This document shows, one piece after another, positions 10,701-20,760 of a stretch of 64,000 nucleotides of DNA. The DNA comes from Ornithodoros turicata (lineage: Eukaryota > Arthropoda > Arachnida > Ixodida > Argasidae), in NCBI RefSeq assembly GCF_037126465.1, contig NC_088204.1, forward strand, positions 67,083,807 through 67,147,806, read 5' to 3'. Both the position numbers and the translations under genes were made by a program. The stretch's first letter is position 1. Each line of letters starts with the position of its first letter. A model generated the notes under the pieces. The model was not told the DNA's origin and made no database searches. It saw nothing but the letters and a program-made list of their open reading frames with translations.

Positions 10701-12662
10701 TCGAACTTTCCAAAGGTTTCATCCAAGGTTGCCAATAGTTGCCAAATGTTGTTCCAAGGTTCCCCATAATGAGAGTAATGAGGTTCCGCGTATGCTCTTG
10801 TGCACCTTTCAGTCCCGTTCGTGATAGGGTGGTCGTAAACGATCGCTGGGGAAGCAACACTCCTTGCAAGCATGGTGACTTTTACGACTGCAAAGACCGC
10901 TACGATCCAGGTAACATACTTGCCTTCTTCCAATAAGACATGTTATTTCCACCTCCCTTCTCTAATGCACGACTTGTGTGTGTCCAGGAGTGCTACAAAA
11001 GCACAAGTGGGAAAGCTGCATCACCATCGATAAGAAATCTTGGGGTTATCGCAGAGACGCTACTCTACAGGAGTACCTCACCATTGAAGAGCTTCTCGAG
11101 GAAGTTGTCAAGACAATCAGGTAAAGAGGGTGAAGCGGCAAGCGATAACCAGAATAAGGAATTTTACATGCCTTCTTTTTCTCGCGTGCTTTCGATGACG
11201 ATTGGTATAATGTCGTGCACTGTGTATGCACAGCTGCTATGGTAACATCCTCATCAATGTGGGTCCCACCAAAGACGGCCTCATCGCTCCTGTGTTCCAA
11301 GAGAGGCTTTCGCAGCTGGGATCGTGGCTGAAAGTGAATGGAGAAGGACTCTACGCGTCAAAGCCTTGGAAGTACCAGAACGACAGCTATACTCCCGGAG
11401 TCTGGTAAGTGCGCCAGCATTTAAGGATCAACGAATCGATAAGTAGGGTTGCTGTGAACTAAGCTTTATTTCTCAAGCTGTCTATCACGAGCGAGTATGC
11501 GTGATATCTTTGCTGACGAGTACAACAAGTCAATTTATAAAAACACCCTGGAAGCCTTGCGCGGAGTAGTGTGACGTCCTGCCGTGACGTGTGGAGTACA
11601 GTGTGAGGGAGCGACCCGATCAGAACACACAGCGGGTTCTCGTGACGTCATGGAATGAAGTCAACCACACTCGTTCTCTTACGGGCTCTTAGAAGGAGTT
11701 GAGGGGACGTCCGTAACAAACACATCGATCACGCGGTGCATATATAACCAACGACCTTTTTTGTGTTTGTATGTGCAAGAGCGTCTGTTGTGTGTCGTGG
11801 CGTGACATCATTATTCATAATTTAATTGTTGTTGTTGTTCTGATGCAACCTGGTGCAGCCCCAAGGCAAACGTTTATGTAGTGGTCTTACACTTCGCCTT
11901 AAAACGAAGCCACACGCTTCACAACAGAGGACAAATGAGAAGGAACTGAATCTAATCCAGACATCCCCGTGAAACTAGGAAGAACATAGAACAGATGGGA
12001 TACAAGAGCAACGTATACACGACCTCTTCACACCCACGCACTTGGTTAACCAGAAACATTGGTTAGTTACGTTGAGTGGCATAGACTGTATATACTGTCC
12101 ACAGCAGCGCCAGCTAACGGTTGCTCGTACTTCGAAAGCACGAAAGTATTCGTCATTGCTAATGCACACACATTCGAGGTCTATGTTAAAGAAAAAGCAT
12201 GTCCCTCAGCTGTACACTCGTTCGGAAGCGATGGTTGGTCGGAAACGAAGCGCCTCGCGTGAGGTAGAGGCGTGCTTATTGTGCACGTAAACGTGACACT
12301 CATTTAGTGCTCATAAATATGTTTGCCAGACTCGCTTTCATACGGCCACGTAGACGCCTTTTGTTTTATGTCACTATTCAGTGAGCTCTCAGTTTTCTGT
12401 TGTCTTCGTGTCCAGGTACACACAGAAGGATGGCAATGTATATGCTTACGTGCTTCAATGGCCCAAGGGAAATGTCCTGGCACTGGAATCTCTACAACTG
12501 GATGCTGGATCTCGCGTGACTCTCCTAGGTTGCGACCATTGTGACCTTGACTGGGCCAAGAGGCAAGAAGGAGGAGTGATCGTCAAGTTCCCTGCGTTAA
12601 CGCCTGACGCTATGCCGTCGCAATGGGCGTGGACTCTAAAGATACAGGGAGCTGCAGACTAG
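4451..12662 (+). CDS. Fuca: Alpha-L-fucosidase (GH29), complete, eight coding exons
   Basis: This gene encodes a secreted or lysosomal retaining glycosidase that removes terminal alpha-L-fucose from glycoconjugates. Coding exons are 4451-4785, 7942-8048, 9232-9362, 10387-10520, 10813-10910, 10988-11120, 11234-11404 and 12416-12662. All introns are GT-AG and all phases match, giving 1356 nt and 451 residues, close to the size of animal family members. Residues 1-18 form a signal peptide with likely cleavage after FSQA. Visible motifs are LHWG (H46), KHHEG (H120, H121), WSDGDWE with the expected nucleophile D213, and HKWESC where E277 aligns by position with the proposed acid/base of human FUCA1. 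A beta-sandwich domain follows from about residue 350. N-X-S/T sites are at N82, N224 and N362. ATG 4451 was chosen because it begins the signal peptide; the frame upstream has no other ATG. Family assignment is secure; orthology to FUCA1 or FUCA2 is not resolved. Confidence 0.96.
5020..6415. repeat. AATATGC-rich sequence in fucosidase intron 1
   Basis: Many AATATGC and ATATGCA words cluster at 5025-5100, 6185-6270 and 6378-6400. The right cluster ends in CTCCGGGACCCTA, which resembles a hAT-type terminal repeat read inward. The left cluster contains GCAGGGAACGTCGCTCCGG, which could be a diverged partner end. The boundaries and class are uncertain. Confidence 0.3.
7041..7327 (+). mobile_element. 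MITE with AGACCTCT termini, copy 1
   Basis: The element begins AGACCTCTCCCTG and ends CGGGTAGAGGTCT, an imperfect terminal inverted repeat. A second, nearly colinear copy lies at 19924-20213, and a third, cut by the window edge, at 63848-64000 on the - strand. The copies share blocks such as GGTCGCGCCCGAAAGCCACG. No coding capacity is seen. It sits in intron 1 of the fucosidase gene. Confidence 0.7.
7942..8048 (+). CDS. Fuca: Fucosidase coding exon 2 (residues 112-148)
   Basis: The acceptor is TGTACAG|T. The exon encodes [20 protein letters not shown] and the SWNWNS block typical of GH29 enzymes, with H120 and H121 in the active site. The donor is G|GTGAGT, splitting Gly148. A tRNA-derived SINE begins within about 20 bases of this donor. 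Confidence 0.95.
8058..8315 (+). mobile_element. tRNA-derived SINE, copy A (intron 2)
   Basis: The copy contains a pol III B-box-like GGTTCGACTCC, then a body shared with copies at 40965 and 47725 (ATGTCGGCACAGTTC, GGACGCATACTAA), and a 3' end CGCGGCGCTGACACAGAATC. The 5' tRNA-like head is short. The layout recalls the Ruka SINE described in ixodid ticks; that link is from memory. It is in sense with the fucosidase. Confidence 0.75.
8327..8668. mobile_element. Foldback MITE in fucosidase intron 2
   Basis: Arms of about 78 bases (8327-8404 and 8590-8668) are imperfect reverse complements, sharing GTTACCTTGA at the ends and TTCGTG-TTTATGAG further in. The centre of about 190 bases is unique. 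No coding capacity is seen. It directly follows SINE copy A. Confidence 0.6.
9232..9362 (+). CDS. Fuca: Fucosidase coding exon 3 (residues 148-191)
   Basis: The acceptor is CCACCAG|GT. The exon encodes the [17 protein letters not shown] block, which matches the conserved GH29 strand and loop region before the nucleophile. The donor is CAC|GTGAGT, with a phase 0 end at His191. Confidence 0.95.
10387..10520 (+). CDS. Fuca: Fucosidase coding exon 4, catalytic nucleophile (residues 192-236)
   Basis: The acceptor is TGCCAG|GCA. The exon encodes [20 protein letters not shown] followed by SDGDWE. Asp213 in WSDG is the position of the catalytic nucleophile in the family (D225 in human FUCA1). An N-glycosylation site (NST, N224) follows. 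The donor, AG|GTCAGA, is the weakest in the gene because it has C at +3. Confidence 0.95.
10813..10910 (+). CDS. Fuca: Fucosidase coding exon 5 (residues 236-269)
   Basis: The acceptor is CCTTTCAG|T. The exon encodes the VVVNDRWG motif, conserved in animal fucosidases, and a cysteine-containing CKHGDFYDC segment. The donor is CCAG|GTAACA, splitting Gly269. The next intron is only 77 bp. Confidence 0.94.
10988..11120 (+). CDS. Fuca: Fucosidase coding exon 6 (residues 269-313)
   Basis: The acceptor is TGTCCAG|GA. The exon encodes HKWESC and SWGYRRD. Glu277 sits where the acid/base glutamate has been proposed for human FUCA1 (E289); that alignment is from memory and not computed. The donor is CAG|GTAAAG, splitting Ser313. 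Confidence 0.94.
11234..11404 (+). CDS. Fuca: Fucosidase coding exon 7 (residues 313-370)
   Basis: The acceptor is ATGCACAG|C. The exon encodes [13 protein letters not shown], a hallmark block at the end of the catalytic barrel, and [11 protein letters not shown], which leads into the C-terminal sandwich domain. The donor is TG|GTAAGT, splitting Trp370. N362 is in an N-D-S site. Confidence 0.95.
12416..12662 (+). CDS. Fuca: Fucosidase coding exon 8 and stop (residues 370-451)
   Basis: The acceptor is GTGTCCAG|G. The exon encodes the C-terminal beta-sandwich domain, with [20 protein letters not shown] near its start and [12 protein letters not shown] at the end, followed by TAG at 12660-12662. 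Confidence 0.95.
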
Positions 12663-13539
12663 GGCACATTCCTTGTGACCTGCTGCTGTAAGTGGGGGGA
12701 TTTTAGCGGGGAAAGACTGTGGTTGCACACACGAGTAGCGTCTACGCTACACACCACATTGTGTTTCATCCAGAAAAGTCTAACGCTATCCCGTCCGTAT
12801 AGAGTAAGACCGTATCCGTATAGAGTAAGACACCATCTTAAAGAAGCCTCAAAGTGGACACACGAAAAGTACAACATAACACAGAAAAAGTCAACACAGT
12901 CGTCCGCAGAACATAGTGGAAGCACCAAAGCTAGTGGTAGTATTTGTGGTGACGGTAGTGTCTATGTGAGCTTGTGGAGTACCAGCACGAGGACAACAGG
13001 ACCCCCCCCCCCCCAAGTCTGTTGTTTCTTCTGTTCGAGTCCCTTTTGTCCAATGTGTGTGGGAACTATTCGAACTGTGATGGGCTACTGACAGTCGTGT
13101 GTGTTGTGTTGATCCTCTTCGTATGCCCATGAGTGAAAGACGTGCTTTAACTTTTGAAAGGGGTGCTGCACATACCGAAGAACAGCACCACTCCCCATTT
13201 CTTCTGTTTTAACATGGATGTGCAATGAGGGGCTCGGTTCTCTGTTGTACTGCAAATGACGCTAGCACCAACTTCGTGCTCTTTATTCACTGAGAGGCAC
13301 CATCGTTTCATAATATTTACGTTAGGAACACGGATATAGTGGCCAACACTAGGTAGGTTTTCGATGTAGAAATTAGATGTAGATTCTCAATAACACTAAA
13401 GTGTTTACATTACAGTTGCGCATTACAGTATTACATTACATGTATTACAGTCCGCTTTGATTTGCCTTGAAAGTAACAACGTCTCAACGCAAAAGGTGTC
13501 TAACGACGCTTGAGATGACATCGGTGTAAGAACATCGAC

Positions 13540-13550
13540 AATAAAATAAA
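13540..13550 (+). terminator. Candidate poly(A) signals of the fucosidase gene
   Basis: Two overlapping AATAAA hexamers occur about 880 bases after the stop codon. They are the first clear poly(A) signals seen downstream, which would give a 3' UTR of roughly 0.9 kb. The 3' end is not otherwise supported. Confidence 0.45.
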
Positions 13551-13624
13551 TACTTATCAAAGAATTTGAACGCGTCTCAAAGTGTCATTGGACCTACGGT
13601 ATATTAGCTACAGCGTATTGGTTG

Positions 13625-13700
13625 TGGTGCTGGTGCGGTGGTGATGATGATGGGGATGAAATTGCTTGCCGTGGTCGGCCACGCTTAAGCGGGCAACACG
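13625..13700 (+). repeat. Dispersed GCTTGCCGTGGTCGGCC motif, copy 1
   Basis: A GGTGATGATG-rich start is followed by GCTTGCCGTGGTCGGCCACG and CGGGCAAC. Related copies are at 22595-22680 (+) and 63785-63850 (-), each beside a GGT or CCA trinucleotide run. The motif has internal dyad symmetry. It may be the 3' tail of a retroelement. Confidence 0.5.
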
Positions 13701-13739
13701 ATATCGGAATCTCTGCCTCACCGGAGATCCCCATTGATC

Positions 13740-14055
13740 CCTGGTGACTCATTGCGGAGTGCCAGAGGACACTGAACACATACTGCTCAGCCGCGAGCGA
13801 TTCTCAGCAAGCCGTAAAGTTCTCCGGTATGCCTTGGTGAGACTCAACAACGACGCCCTTGACCTGAAGAACGTACCCGGTGACTGGCCAGCAGCATATA
13901 GAGATGTTTCACACTCTGTGATCTCCTTCTTTGGGACTTTTGAACAAACATCCTTTTAGAATCATAGCGAAACCTCGCTACCGTAAGTGTGCTGGAGTAG
14001 CCGGCCCAATATAGAGTTGGGCCAACATCTCCATACCAAACAACCAACCTCGCCG
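13740..14055 (+). mobile_element. LINE 3' fragment with degenerate C-terminal zinc knuckle
   Basis: The frame starting at 13744 reads HCGVPEDTEHILLSRERF, then VLRYALVRLNND and GDWPAAYRDV, the pattern seen at the C-terminus of many LINE pol proteins (C..PEDTEHIL..C), here with the last cysteine lost. The AT-rich sequence after the stop is presumably the 3' UTR. Confidence 0.55.
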
Positions 14056-14469
14056 AAAGCGATAACGAACCGGGTTCGCACTTCTGCACCGACTGAACAG
14101 TGTCCTTTCAGTTTTCCTTCTTTCTCTTTATTTTTTCTAAGACAAATGTCGGCATACTTCCCCATGATTCTGGTGGTTATGTAGAGGTATAGTGATGTGA
14201 ACAGCTTGCGCACACAATTGGGGAAGAATTGCGGCTTGGAGTTGCGGCGTGCTCCTGTAATGGGCTATTTGGAGGTCTGGCCCAGAGGCCGTGGTGACCG
14301 TGTCATTCCCACCCATGTCGGCATTCCCTCATGAATAGACCCAGGTAGCAGAATCCCCAACACAGCAGCATTAGCCATAGCTTGGTAAGTAACGACATCG
14401 CCATTAACATCTAAGCCATTTCATTCCTATATATCAGGTTCCCCCCTCAAGCCCTTCCAGTCCATTTTT

Positions 14470-15450
14470 ATGCTCTGGTCGACAAGAAGTTTTCTACGTC
14501 TGCAGCAGCTTATACAGTTGGTGCATCCACAAATGTCAAGTCTGCCGCGGCATTCGCAATACCATCCGAAAGTGTAGTGCGAGGACGACGCCTTTCGCAT
14601 CCAACCTAATCAACATCTGTGGAGCTCTAGGCCATCCTTTTCTTTCTGCAGCACATCATTGACCTTACCTTGCCGGAATGGGTAGCGTTCACTGACTCAA
14701 AATCTGCACTGCAAGCTATTGTGACGGACGTGTTAATGGCTTACCACCTTGTGTACGAAGCAGGGCACAGGCTGGTTCTCCAGTGGGTTCCAGGCCATTG
14801 TTGTGTCGTGGGGAACGATCAGGCCGACAGCGCCTCAGAAGCAGCTCTCTCGTTTCAGAAACGAACAAGCATTGCTCTGTTGAGAGGGGACCGTCTTTCT
14901 ATCTTTCGACGTCTAGTGACACCCCTGGCTTCCCGCGAGTGGACAACTGACCCCTCCATCCATGCTGAGAAGAGCTGATCCAACGCTCGCTTTCCGCATG
15001 CCAACAAACACCTCTCGTCAAGATGTTGCATCAATACATCGAATGCGACTCGTACGGGCTTTTACAGCTCAGTGGCGTTGCCGCTTGAGACAAGTTGACT
15101 CTCCCAGATGCTGTCACTGCGGTGCTCTACAAGATCTAGAGCACATTCTTCTTCGTTGCCCATACTAGAAGCCTTCCCGAACCGCACCATCCGCGTCTCT
15201 TAATCAGCTCGACTCTCGCCCCCTCTGTCTATCAAAATTGCTTGGTCCATGGCCAGATCATCCAGCCCACCAAGGCGCTGCCTTCATAGCTCTTTTGACC
15301 TTTTTGGACACCGTAGGACTTCGACCATTATTGCGAAGGGGCTCGGTTATTTCATTCCCCACATCACCACCAGCAGTGGACTAGAGTATCGCCCCTGGCG
15401 ATGAAACTCGCCATTTATGTGCTCAAAATAAAGTTGTTTGTTGTTGTTCC
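14470..15450 (+). pseudogene. LINE pol 3' part: RNase H and zinc knuckle
   Basis: Broken frames give an RNase H domain (SVEL, then EWVAFTDSKSALQAI, then LVLQWVPGHCCVVGNDQADS) followed by RCCHCGALQDLEHILLRCPY, a CCHC knuckle. The 3' UTR ends in AATAAAGTTGTTTGTTGTTG. Stops and frameshifts occur, for example at the 14978/14962 junction, so the copy is 5'-truncated and dead. A shorter copy of the same family lies at 16940-17500. Confidence 0.8.
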
Positions 15451-16939
15451 TTCCTATATAGGAGTAGGGAAGTCAGTCTGGTGAGAAGATTAACTCTTCC
15501 TGTTTTTTCCCATCTTCTTTTCTTTTTTTTTTTCACAGTTCAAGTGTAATCCAGTCGGTCTTTAGCGAGGATCGACCCCATTCATTCTTCTCAGCCTTTA
15601 CGCTCACAGGGGCATGGAATTGGTACGCCTCAAGTCCCTGATTCCTTGCAGACTCGCACACTATGGTGGCAGAAGAAAAAGGTTAACGTTGTTGCCTTCA
15701 CCTCCCGCCTAAATAAGGGATCGGTCAATACCCTTTGACGGGACACTGGAAAAAGAATAATCCCGTCCAATCTTGTTTCGCGCTTGACTTATTCCATTAA
15801 AGGCTTACAGGGGCGAAAAAAAAGTCTCACACGTGTACGACACGTTCCTCTCCATACCGGAAGTGTAGTCACGGTCGTCGAGTGCACTTCCGGTTTAGAA
15901 GATTAAAATATAAGAGCGTATTAGTAATAAGCATTAAAACGAGCTTCCGTGCAAAAGCTGCCTCGATAAGGGGCACATAAAAGTAAAAGGCACGTGCTTT
16001 TCAGTGATTTTTTTACTGGCATTTTTCATTCGGCTGAGCATAGCTGGTGTTTTAATTTTCGTCTGTTAGAAAATATTGCCCAGAAAAAAAAAAGGAAAAT
16101 ATAGTGGAACGAATTGCCTATGAAGCTAGTATGTATGTACATAAGCCTGATCGAATAAACGTTATCTGACAAGTACAGAAAAAAGTGATTGCGTGATTGA
16201 TCTAGTACCCTAATCAGCCGTGAAAGGATAGTTCCAGGTCGCTTGCTTTTTACTACCCTAGTGGAGTGCATTAAGTGGAGTCTTCGATAAGGTCATTTTG
16301 AAAACCTAAGCTTCCACTTAGAAAAAGGGTGACTGGCAGCACTGCCCTGAAGACCAGTTTAATGGACTCCATCAAACATCGAAAAAGAGTAAAGATAGAA
16401 CAGTAAGGAAGCGCATTTAAAGACGAGGACGCTCACTTCGTCTTCCTCTTAATCCCTTAGTTAGTCCAAATACGACACAAAACTACAACAGAGGTATTTG
16501 CGAGCAATGCCTCTGCGCTTGAAGTGTCAGTACATGAGGCTGCAAGGGATTGTGCTGGAAATGCGTAAGAATCTTATCTTACGTTATAGGTGTACACACC
16601 TAAGTGCGATCACGTTCAACGTGAGTTTAGTTTCATGTGTAGGCTACTGCCAGTATTATAAATGTGAACATATAGGCTTCGTAAAAGAAAAAGAGAGGAA
16701 AAAGAAATGCTGGCTGCCGCGCAAACTATGTACCTTACGTCCGCACTAGCAAACTGCAGAAGCGACAAACGACAAACACCGAGCTGCTTTGTGTTCGTCT
16801 TTTATCCCTCCGCGTCCGCCAAAGCTCAGGCATCATTTTCGACGGAAGTAACAAAGCGGAAGAGTCTATGTGCGGGTGATGAGATTATAAAGGCGTGTTC
16901 ATTCCCCAAGAGTGTTCACGTTGAAATGCGTGTTCATTC
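15451..16939. other. Unassigned intergenic sequence
   Basis: There is a pyrimidine-rich run at 15500-15540 and no supported gene. Frames here are short and show no family motif. Confidence 0.35.
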
Positions 16940-17500
16940 TAGGCGACGAACGAGTATTGTACTGCTGATTGAGAGGAGACCATCGTTCCATTCTTCGGCG
17001 GCACCCCTGGCTTCCCTCCCAATTCACAACCGACACTCTCCCCACATCTATAGCAAGAGATGATCCATTGCTCGGTTTCCGGATGCCACGAAACACCTCT
17101 CGTGAATACGGTACACCTACATCAATTCATCGGATGCAGCTCAATTTGGCTTTTACAGCTCAGCGTCGTTACCGTTTGCGACGAGTTGACTCTCCAAGAT
17201 GCCATCACAGAGGTGATCTGGAGGATATAGAGCTCATCTTTCTTCATTGCCCGGACTATCAACCTTCCCGGTCCACACTTTCAGTGTCGCTAAAACAGCT
17301 GGACTCTCGCCCTCTTGCCATGTCAAAACTGCATGGTCCGTGACCAAATCCACCCCACTGACGCTCTGGCCTAAAAGCACTTCTGAAATTTTTGGACACT
17401 GAGGCGACTCAATATTCCATTTCACCACATTACCACCGGCAAGAATGTAGTGTCGCCCTGGCAATCAAGCTCCCCACTCGACATCATTTAAATAAAGTTG
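16940..17500 (+). pseudogene. LINE pol 3' part, second copy of the 14470 family
   Basis: This copy aligns by eye with 14860-15450. Shared blocks are LLGFRMPRNTSRE, RRYRLRRVDSPRC and a damaged knuckle HHRGDLEDIELIFLHCPDY. It ends in AAATAAAGTTGTTATATC. It is more decayed than the first copy; two of the knuckle positions are lost. Confidence 0.7.
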
Positions 17501-17657
17501 TTATATCTATAAATACATGGAGCGATGGCTATGGTGATGATCACTTCGCACGCTGGAATTGGTCTCTCACTGGTGCGAAACGTCTGGACTTGCGCGAGAA
17601 CGAAGAGGAACTGATAAAATAGCATAAATGTGGGCGAGATGGTGGAGGAAATCTATA

Positions 17658-17715
17658 CTGTAAAAAAAAATTGCGTTTGGGCAAAATTTTTTCCCAAACA
17701 CAGGCTTTTTTACAG
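17658..17715. repeat. Short palindrome (foldback)
   Basis: CTGTAAAAAA and TTTTTTACAG bound the segment, with GTTTGGG and CCCAAAC as the inner stem. The total is 58 bases. It could be a minimal MITE or a chance A/T-rich hairpin. Confidence 0.45.
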
Positions 17716-18601
17716 AATGAAGAAGCGGAAGAAAGCTACGAGGTAAAGCTATCATTCTCTTGGAGAACTTGCCACACTTCTACACACCATCCAGTGTGCT
17801 CCATTCCACTGGATACTCACACCGAGTCCTTATGTAAGACGATAGATTGACTATGCTCGCACACAAATCTCTAAATAGCCGTCCCCGATACCAACCCCGT
17901 ACACATACAGAGGCAGGGAGTGGAGTATAAGAGAAGCTGTCATCCGCACACGCCGTGATGACAGCACCCCGCAGCGGGCATTCTATCGCGTGTTTACGGC
18001 TACTTTAATTGCTTCCAGCCGGACGCCCTGTGAGGAAGATGGGGGCCAGAATTAGCTTGATTGTGAGCACTGACTGCAATACCCGAAGGCTAGTAGGCTT
18101 TTGCGTAGGATCAGGGGACTGGAGAAACTGGGTGGGTAACTCAGTTGATTGCTTATCTGGCGGGAAGAAGCCTTCAGATAAGAGACCGGAATTGTGTGTT
18201 GGAGTCACTAAACAGGAGCTTCGTTCTGCGCGTTGTGTGGCTGCTTGATGTGCGAGGAGGACTTTTTTTTTAAATTGAGAGCTTGCGGGAATGACGGAAG
18301 TGGAGTAACTAATAGCTCTGCAGCCGAGCATGGCTTGCACCGTGTATAGGGAATCGAGTTAGTTCTTTTTCACATTTAATGTTCGAGATTAGACGCGTTG
18401 GGGGCCACTTTTTTGCGTGTGTATGAGGACGGAACCTCGGAAGCACAGAGATTGGGAAATATTCGTAGAAGTGAATCCGCCGGGATCAACCAAAATATAA
18501 TGGGCGTTTCACCTAACGTACTAAAAGAACTTACTTGACCGAAAATTACGGGGTCAACCGTAGTTATACCTACTGCGAAATTTTACCACGACCTATACGA
18601 C
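17716..18601. other. Unassigned intergenic sequence
   Basis: No supported gene is present. GGGCGTTTCACCTAACGTA at about 18501 resembles the start of the repeat at 48236, but no partner end is visible. Confidence 0.3.
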
Positions 18602-18604
18602 CAG

Positions 18605-19499
18605 GGGTCGGATTCACAAAGAGCTCGTGCGACGGAATCTGTTGTAACTCCGTCGTACGGGAAAGTTATGACGAAGTGTAGATTCACGAAAGGCGCGCGT
18701 CGCAAAATCTTCGCAGCTTGCGGCGGAATCCTGCGAGAGCTCCCGAGCAGTCTTACGAAGAAAGATGGCGGCGTTATTTCACAGCGGTGGATTTGGTGAC
18801 GGGAAACAAAGACTCCGTAATACGCGCCAACGCATTGCACTTTGCCACAGAACCTTCGAGACCATCCCCGAAGTGACATTGAAGCACTTTTTTGCTTGAT
18901 AACCTTCAACAAATGCTTCAACTTTGTGCTCCGTAAAATCGGGTCGCAGGGATTTTTCAAACATCCCCTACACCCCGCTAAGACACCCCCAACACCCCTC
19001 CAAATTGTCTTCAAGAAAGGCTAAAGAAGCCATAAAACCTGCAAAACTGAGCGCCACACACCGCTTACAAAACACCCTCACCCACCCCCTCCCAGGAACG
19101 AACATACTGGGAATATATTTGCTGTGTCATCGAACGCGTTTCGCCTGTGATTGCATGGCATCCATTATGGCTACCGAAAGACCGAGAGCACGTGCAGTAA
19201 CAAAACATTTGGGGACGGACAACTTCGTCTTCTTCTAATGGGACGACTCTTATTGGTGCGATTACAAATTTTCGTCATCGTTACCATAGCGAAAACATAG
19301 TCTCGCACCCTTTGGCTGTTTCTCTCGGAGATGCACGTGACAGGAAGCGAGCAACTTCCTGTTCCCTGCCAAAGCGGGTACCCTCTCCACTACGATAGCT
19401 TTGTTAATCGCGCTTAGGACGCCGTCGTACGCGCGTCGCAGGCTACGACGTCTTAGCGCATCTTAGCGTAACTTACGATCGCGTTTGTGAATCCGACCC
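18605..19499 (-). mobile_element. PIF/Harbinger-like element, 895 bp, CAG duplications
   Basis: The ends are GGGTCGGATTCACAAA and its exact reverse complement. The trinucleotide CAG flanks both sides (18602-18604 and 19500-19502). Three-base duplications are the mark of PIF/Harbinger, and CWG targets are known for some Harbingers. The - strand carries a Myb/SANT-like start at 18964, SLRPDFTEHKVEAFVEGYQA, which fits the accessory DNA-binding protein of that superfamily. No transposase remains. Confidence 0.65.
18779..18964 (-). pseudogene. Fragment of a Myb/SANT-like DNA-binding protein
   Basis: The 61-residue frame begins with KSLRPDFTEHKVEAFVEGYQ, close in pattern to the first helix of Myb/SANT-like proteins (x-F-T-x-x-E-V-E-x-L-x-E). 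It then runs out of recognisable domain and stops. It lies within the Harbinger-like element. Similarity was judged by eye only. Confidence 0.4.
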
Positions 19500-19504
19500 C
19501 AGAC

Positions 19505-19760
19505 TTGCGGAGTTGCCACTCCACAGTTAGAATGATTCCGGAATCATTCCAGATTTATCAGAGCTTGGAATGGAATTGGAATGGAATGGCGCAAACTGTC
19601 TTAGAAATGGAATGGGAATTACGGCTCTTTTTTTCCCACAGGAATGGAATTGGAATGGAATGGCCTGGGTGCCCCGGTGGTACAGATTTGATCTCAACCC
19701 GATGGTTTCTGCCCTCGCACCCATTGCACACACGCACCGCACCTGCACACGGTCTAAGAA
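19505..19760 (+). mobile_element. GGAATG-rich element, left part of a split copy
   Basis: The sequence contains GAATGATTCCGGAATCATTC, then repeated GGAATGGAATTGGAATGG units and TTTCTGCCCTCGCACCC. It matches the left part of the intact copy at 49127-49578. The right part resumes at about 20475, so an insertion splits this copy. Confidence 0.7.
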
Positions 19761-19923
19761 CGAAATAATATTCAGCATGTATAAACTGGTCTTCCTCTCT
19801 CCTTCATATCGAAAATAATAATACAGAAGCTCTCCGCGGTCACCAAGAGCTTCGCTCAGCTTCAGCAGACGTAGAACGAGTATTTTTTTCCACAGCTTCG
19901 AACATTATGATAGCACAGCGAAT

Positions 19924-20213
19924 AGACCTCTACCTGTTTGTAAACAAATGACGTCATAATGTTCGACAGCGCCACGAGTTTGGAAGAGTTGAACTACGTT
20001 CTAAGCTATTGGCGAACAAGGTCGCGCCCGAAAGCCACGGTCTTGAGGGGATTACGATGGTCTCTGAAAGGGACGCGACCTTCGGTCCTACTTTTCTTTC
20101 AATAGGAGGCAGCCGAACAATTGCCCATTCGTGGAACCCAGCCCTCCTCTTCCGATCTGTTTTGGTTTCGGTGTGTCTACCAACGTCATGATGACGTTTC
20201 TCGGGTAGAGGTT
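19924..20213 (+). mobile_element. MITE with AGACCTCT termini, copy 2
   Basis: The element runs from AGACCTCTACCTG to CGGGTAGAGGTTT and aligns along its length with the copy at 7041-7327. It forms part of the block of about 715 bases inserted into the GGAATG-rich element. Confidence 0.7.
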
Positions 20214-20333
20214 TATTTTCCAGGACCTCATGTTTGTGAACCGGATCACACGATATCCGTGATCAGCAAGATTGCTCACATGTCCGAACTTAAAAAAAGA
20301 AATATACTGGCCAACCCGGTTCCAACCCATAGA

Positions 20334-20336
<3 letters not shown>

Positions 20337-20369
<33 letters not shown>

Positions 20370-20379
20370 TATATATATC
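20337..20379. repeat. (AT)n microsatellite
   Basis: An AT run of about 40 bases with one G interruption, inside the sequence inserted into the GGAATG-rich element. Confidence 0.9.
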
Positions 20380-20474
20380 ATCACAGTTAGTAGTATATCG
20401 ATGTGGTTGTGATGTTTGAACCTCAGTAGTCAGAACGTTGGTAGATTGGAACCAATCTTCCGACTACTAACCTC

Positions 20475-20760
20475 TCCTCTCTTGTCTTTGTGGTTTTTCC
20501 GTGCTAGGTAATGCCGACCTCCTCATACACTGTTGGGCTAGCCAGTTCAGTTACCGGTCCTTCTTTCTTTCCTTTTTTTTTTTTTTTTTGGTTGATTGAA
20601 TTGAAAGAATGGAGTGGGGTTGCCGATCCATTCCATAGGAGTGGCAATTGATCACACCTTTCCATTTCGAAGAATTGAAAGGAATGGAATTATCACAAAT
20701 CTCCATTCTTTGGAATGGCATTGAAATTGAATGCATGGCCCCATTCCTCAACCATGGTTA
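20475..20760 (+). mobile_element. GGAATG-rich element, right part of a split copy
   Basis: TTTTTCCGTGCTAGGTAATG and GGAATGGAATTATCACAAAT match the right half of the copy at 49127-49578. A T-run at 20573-20589 and several GAATGG words are present. It is the continuation of the part at 19505-19760. Confidence 0.7.
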
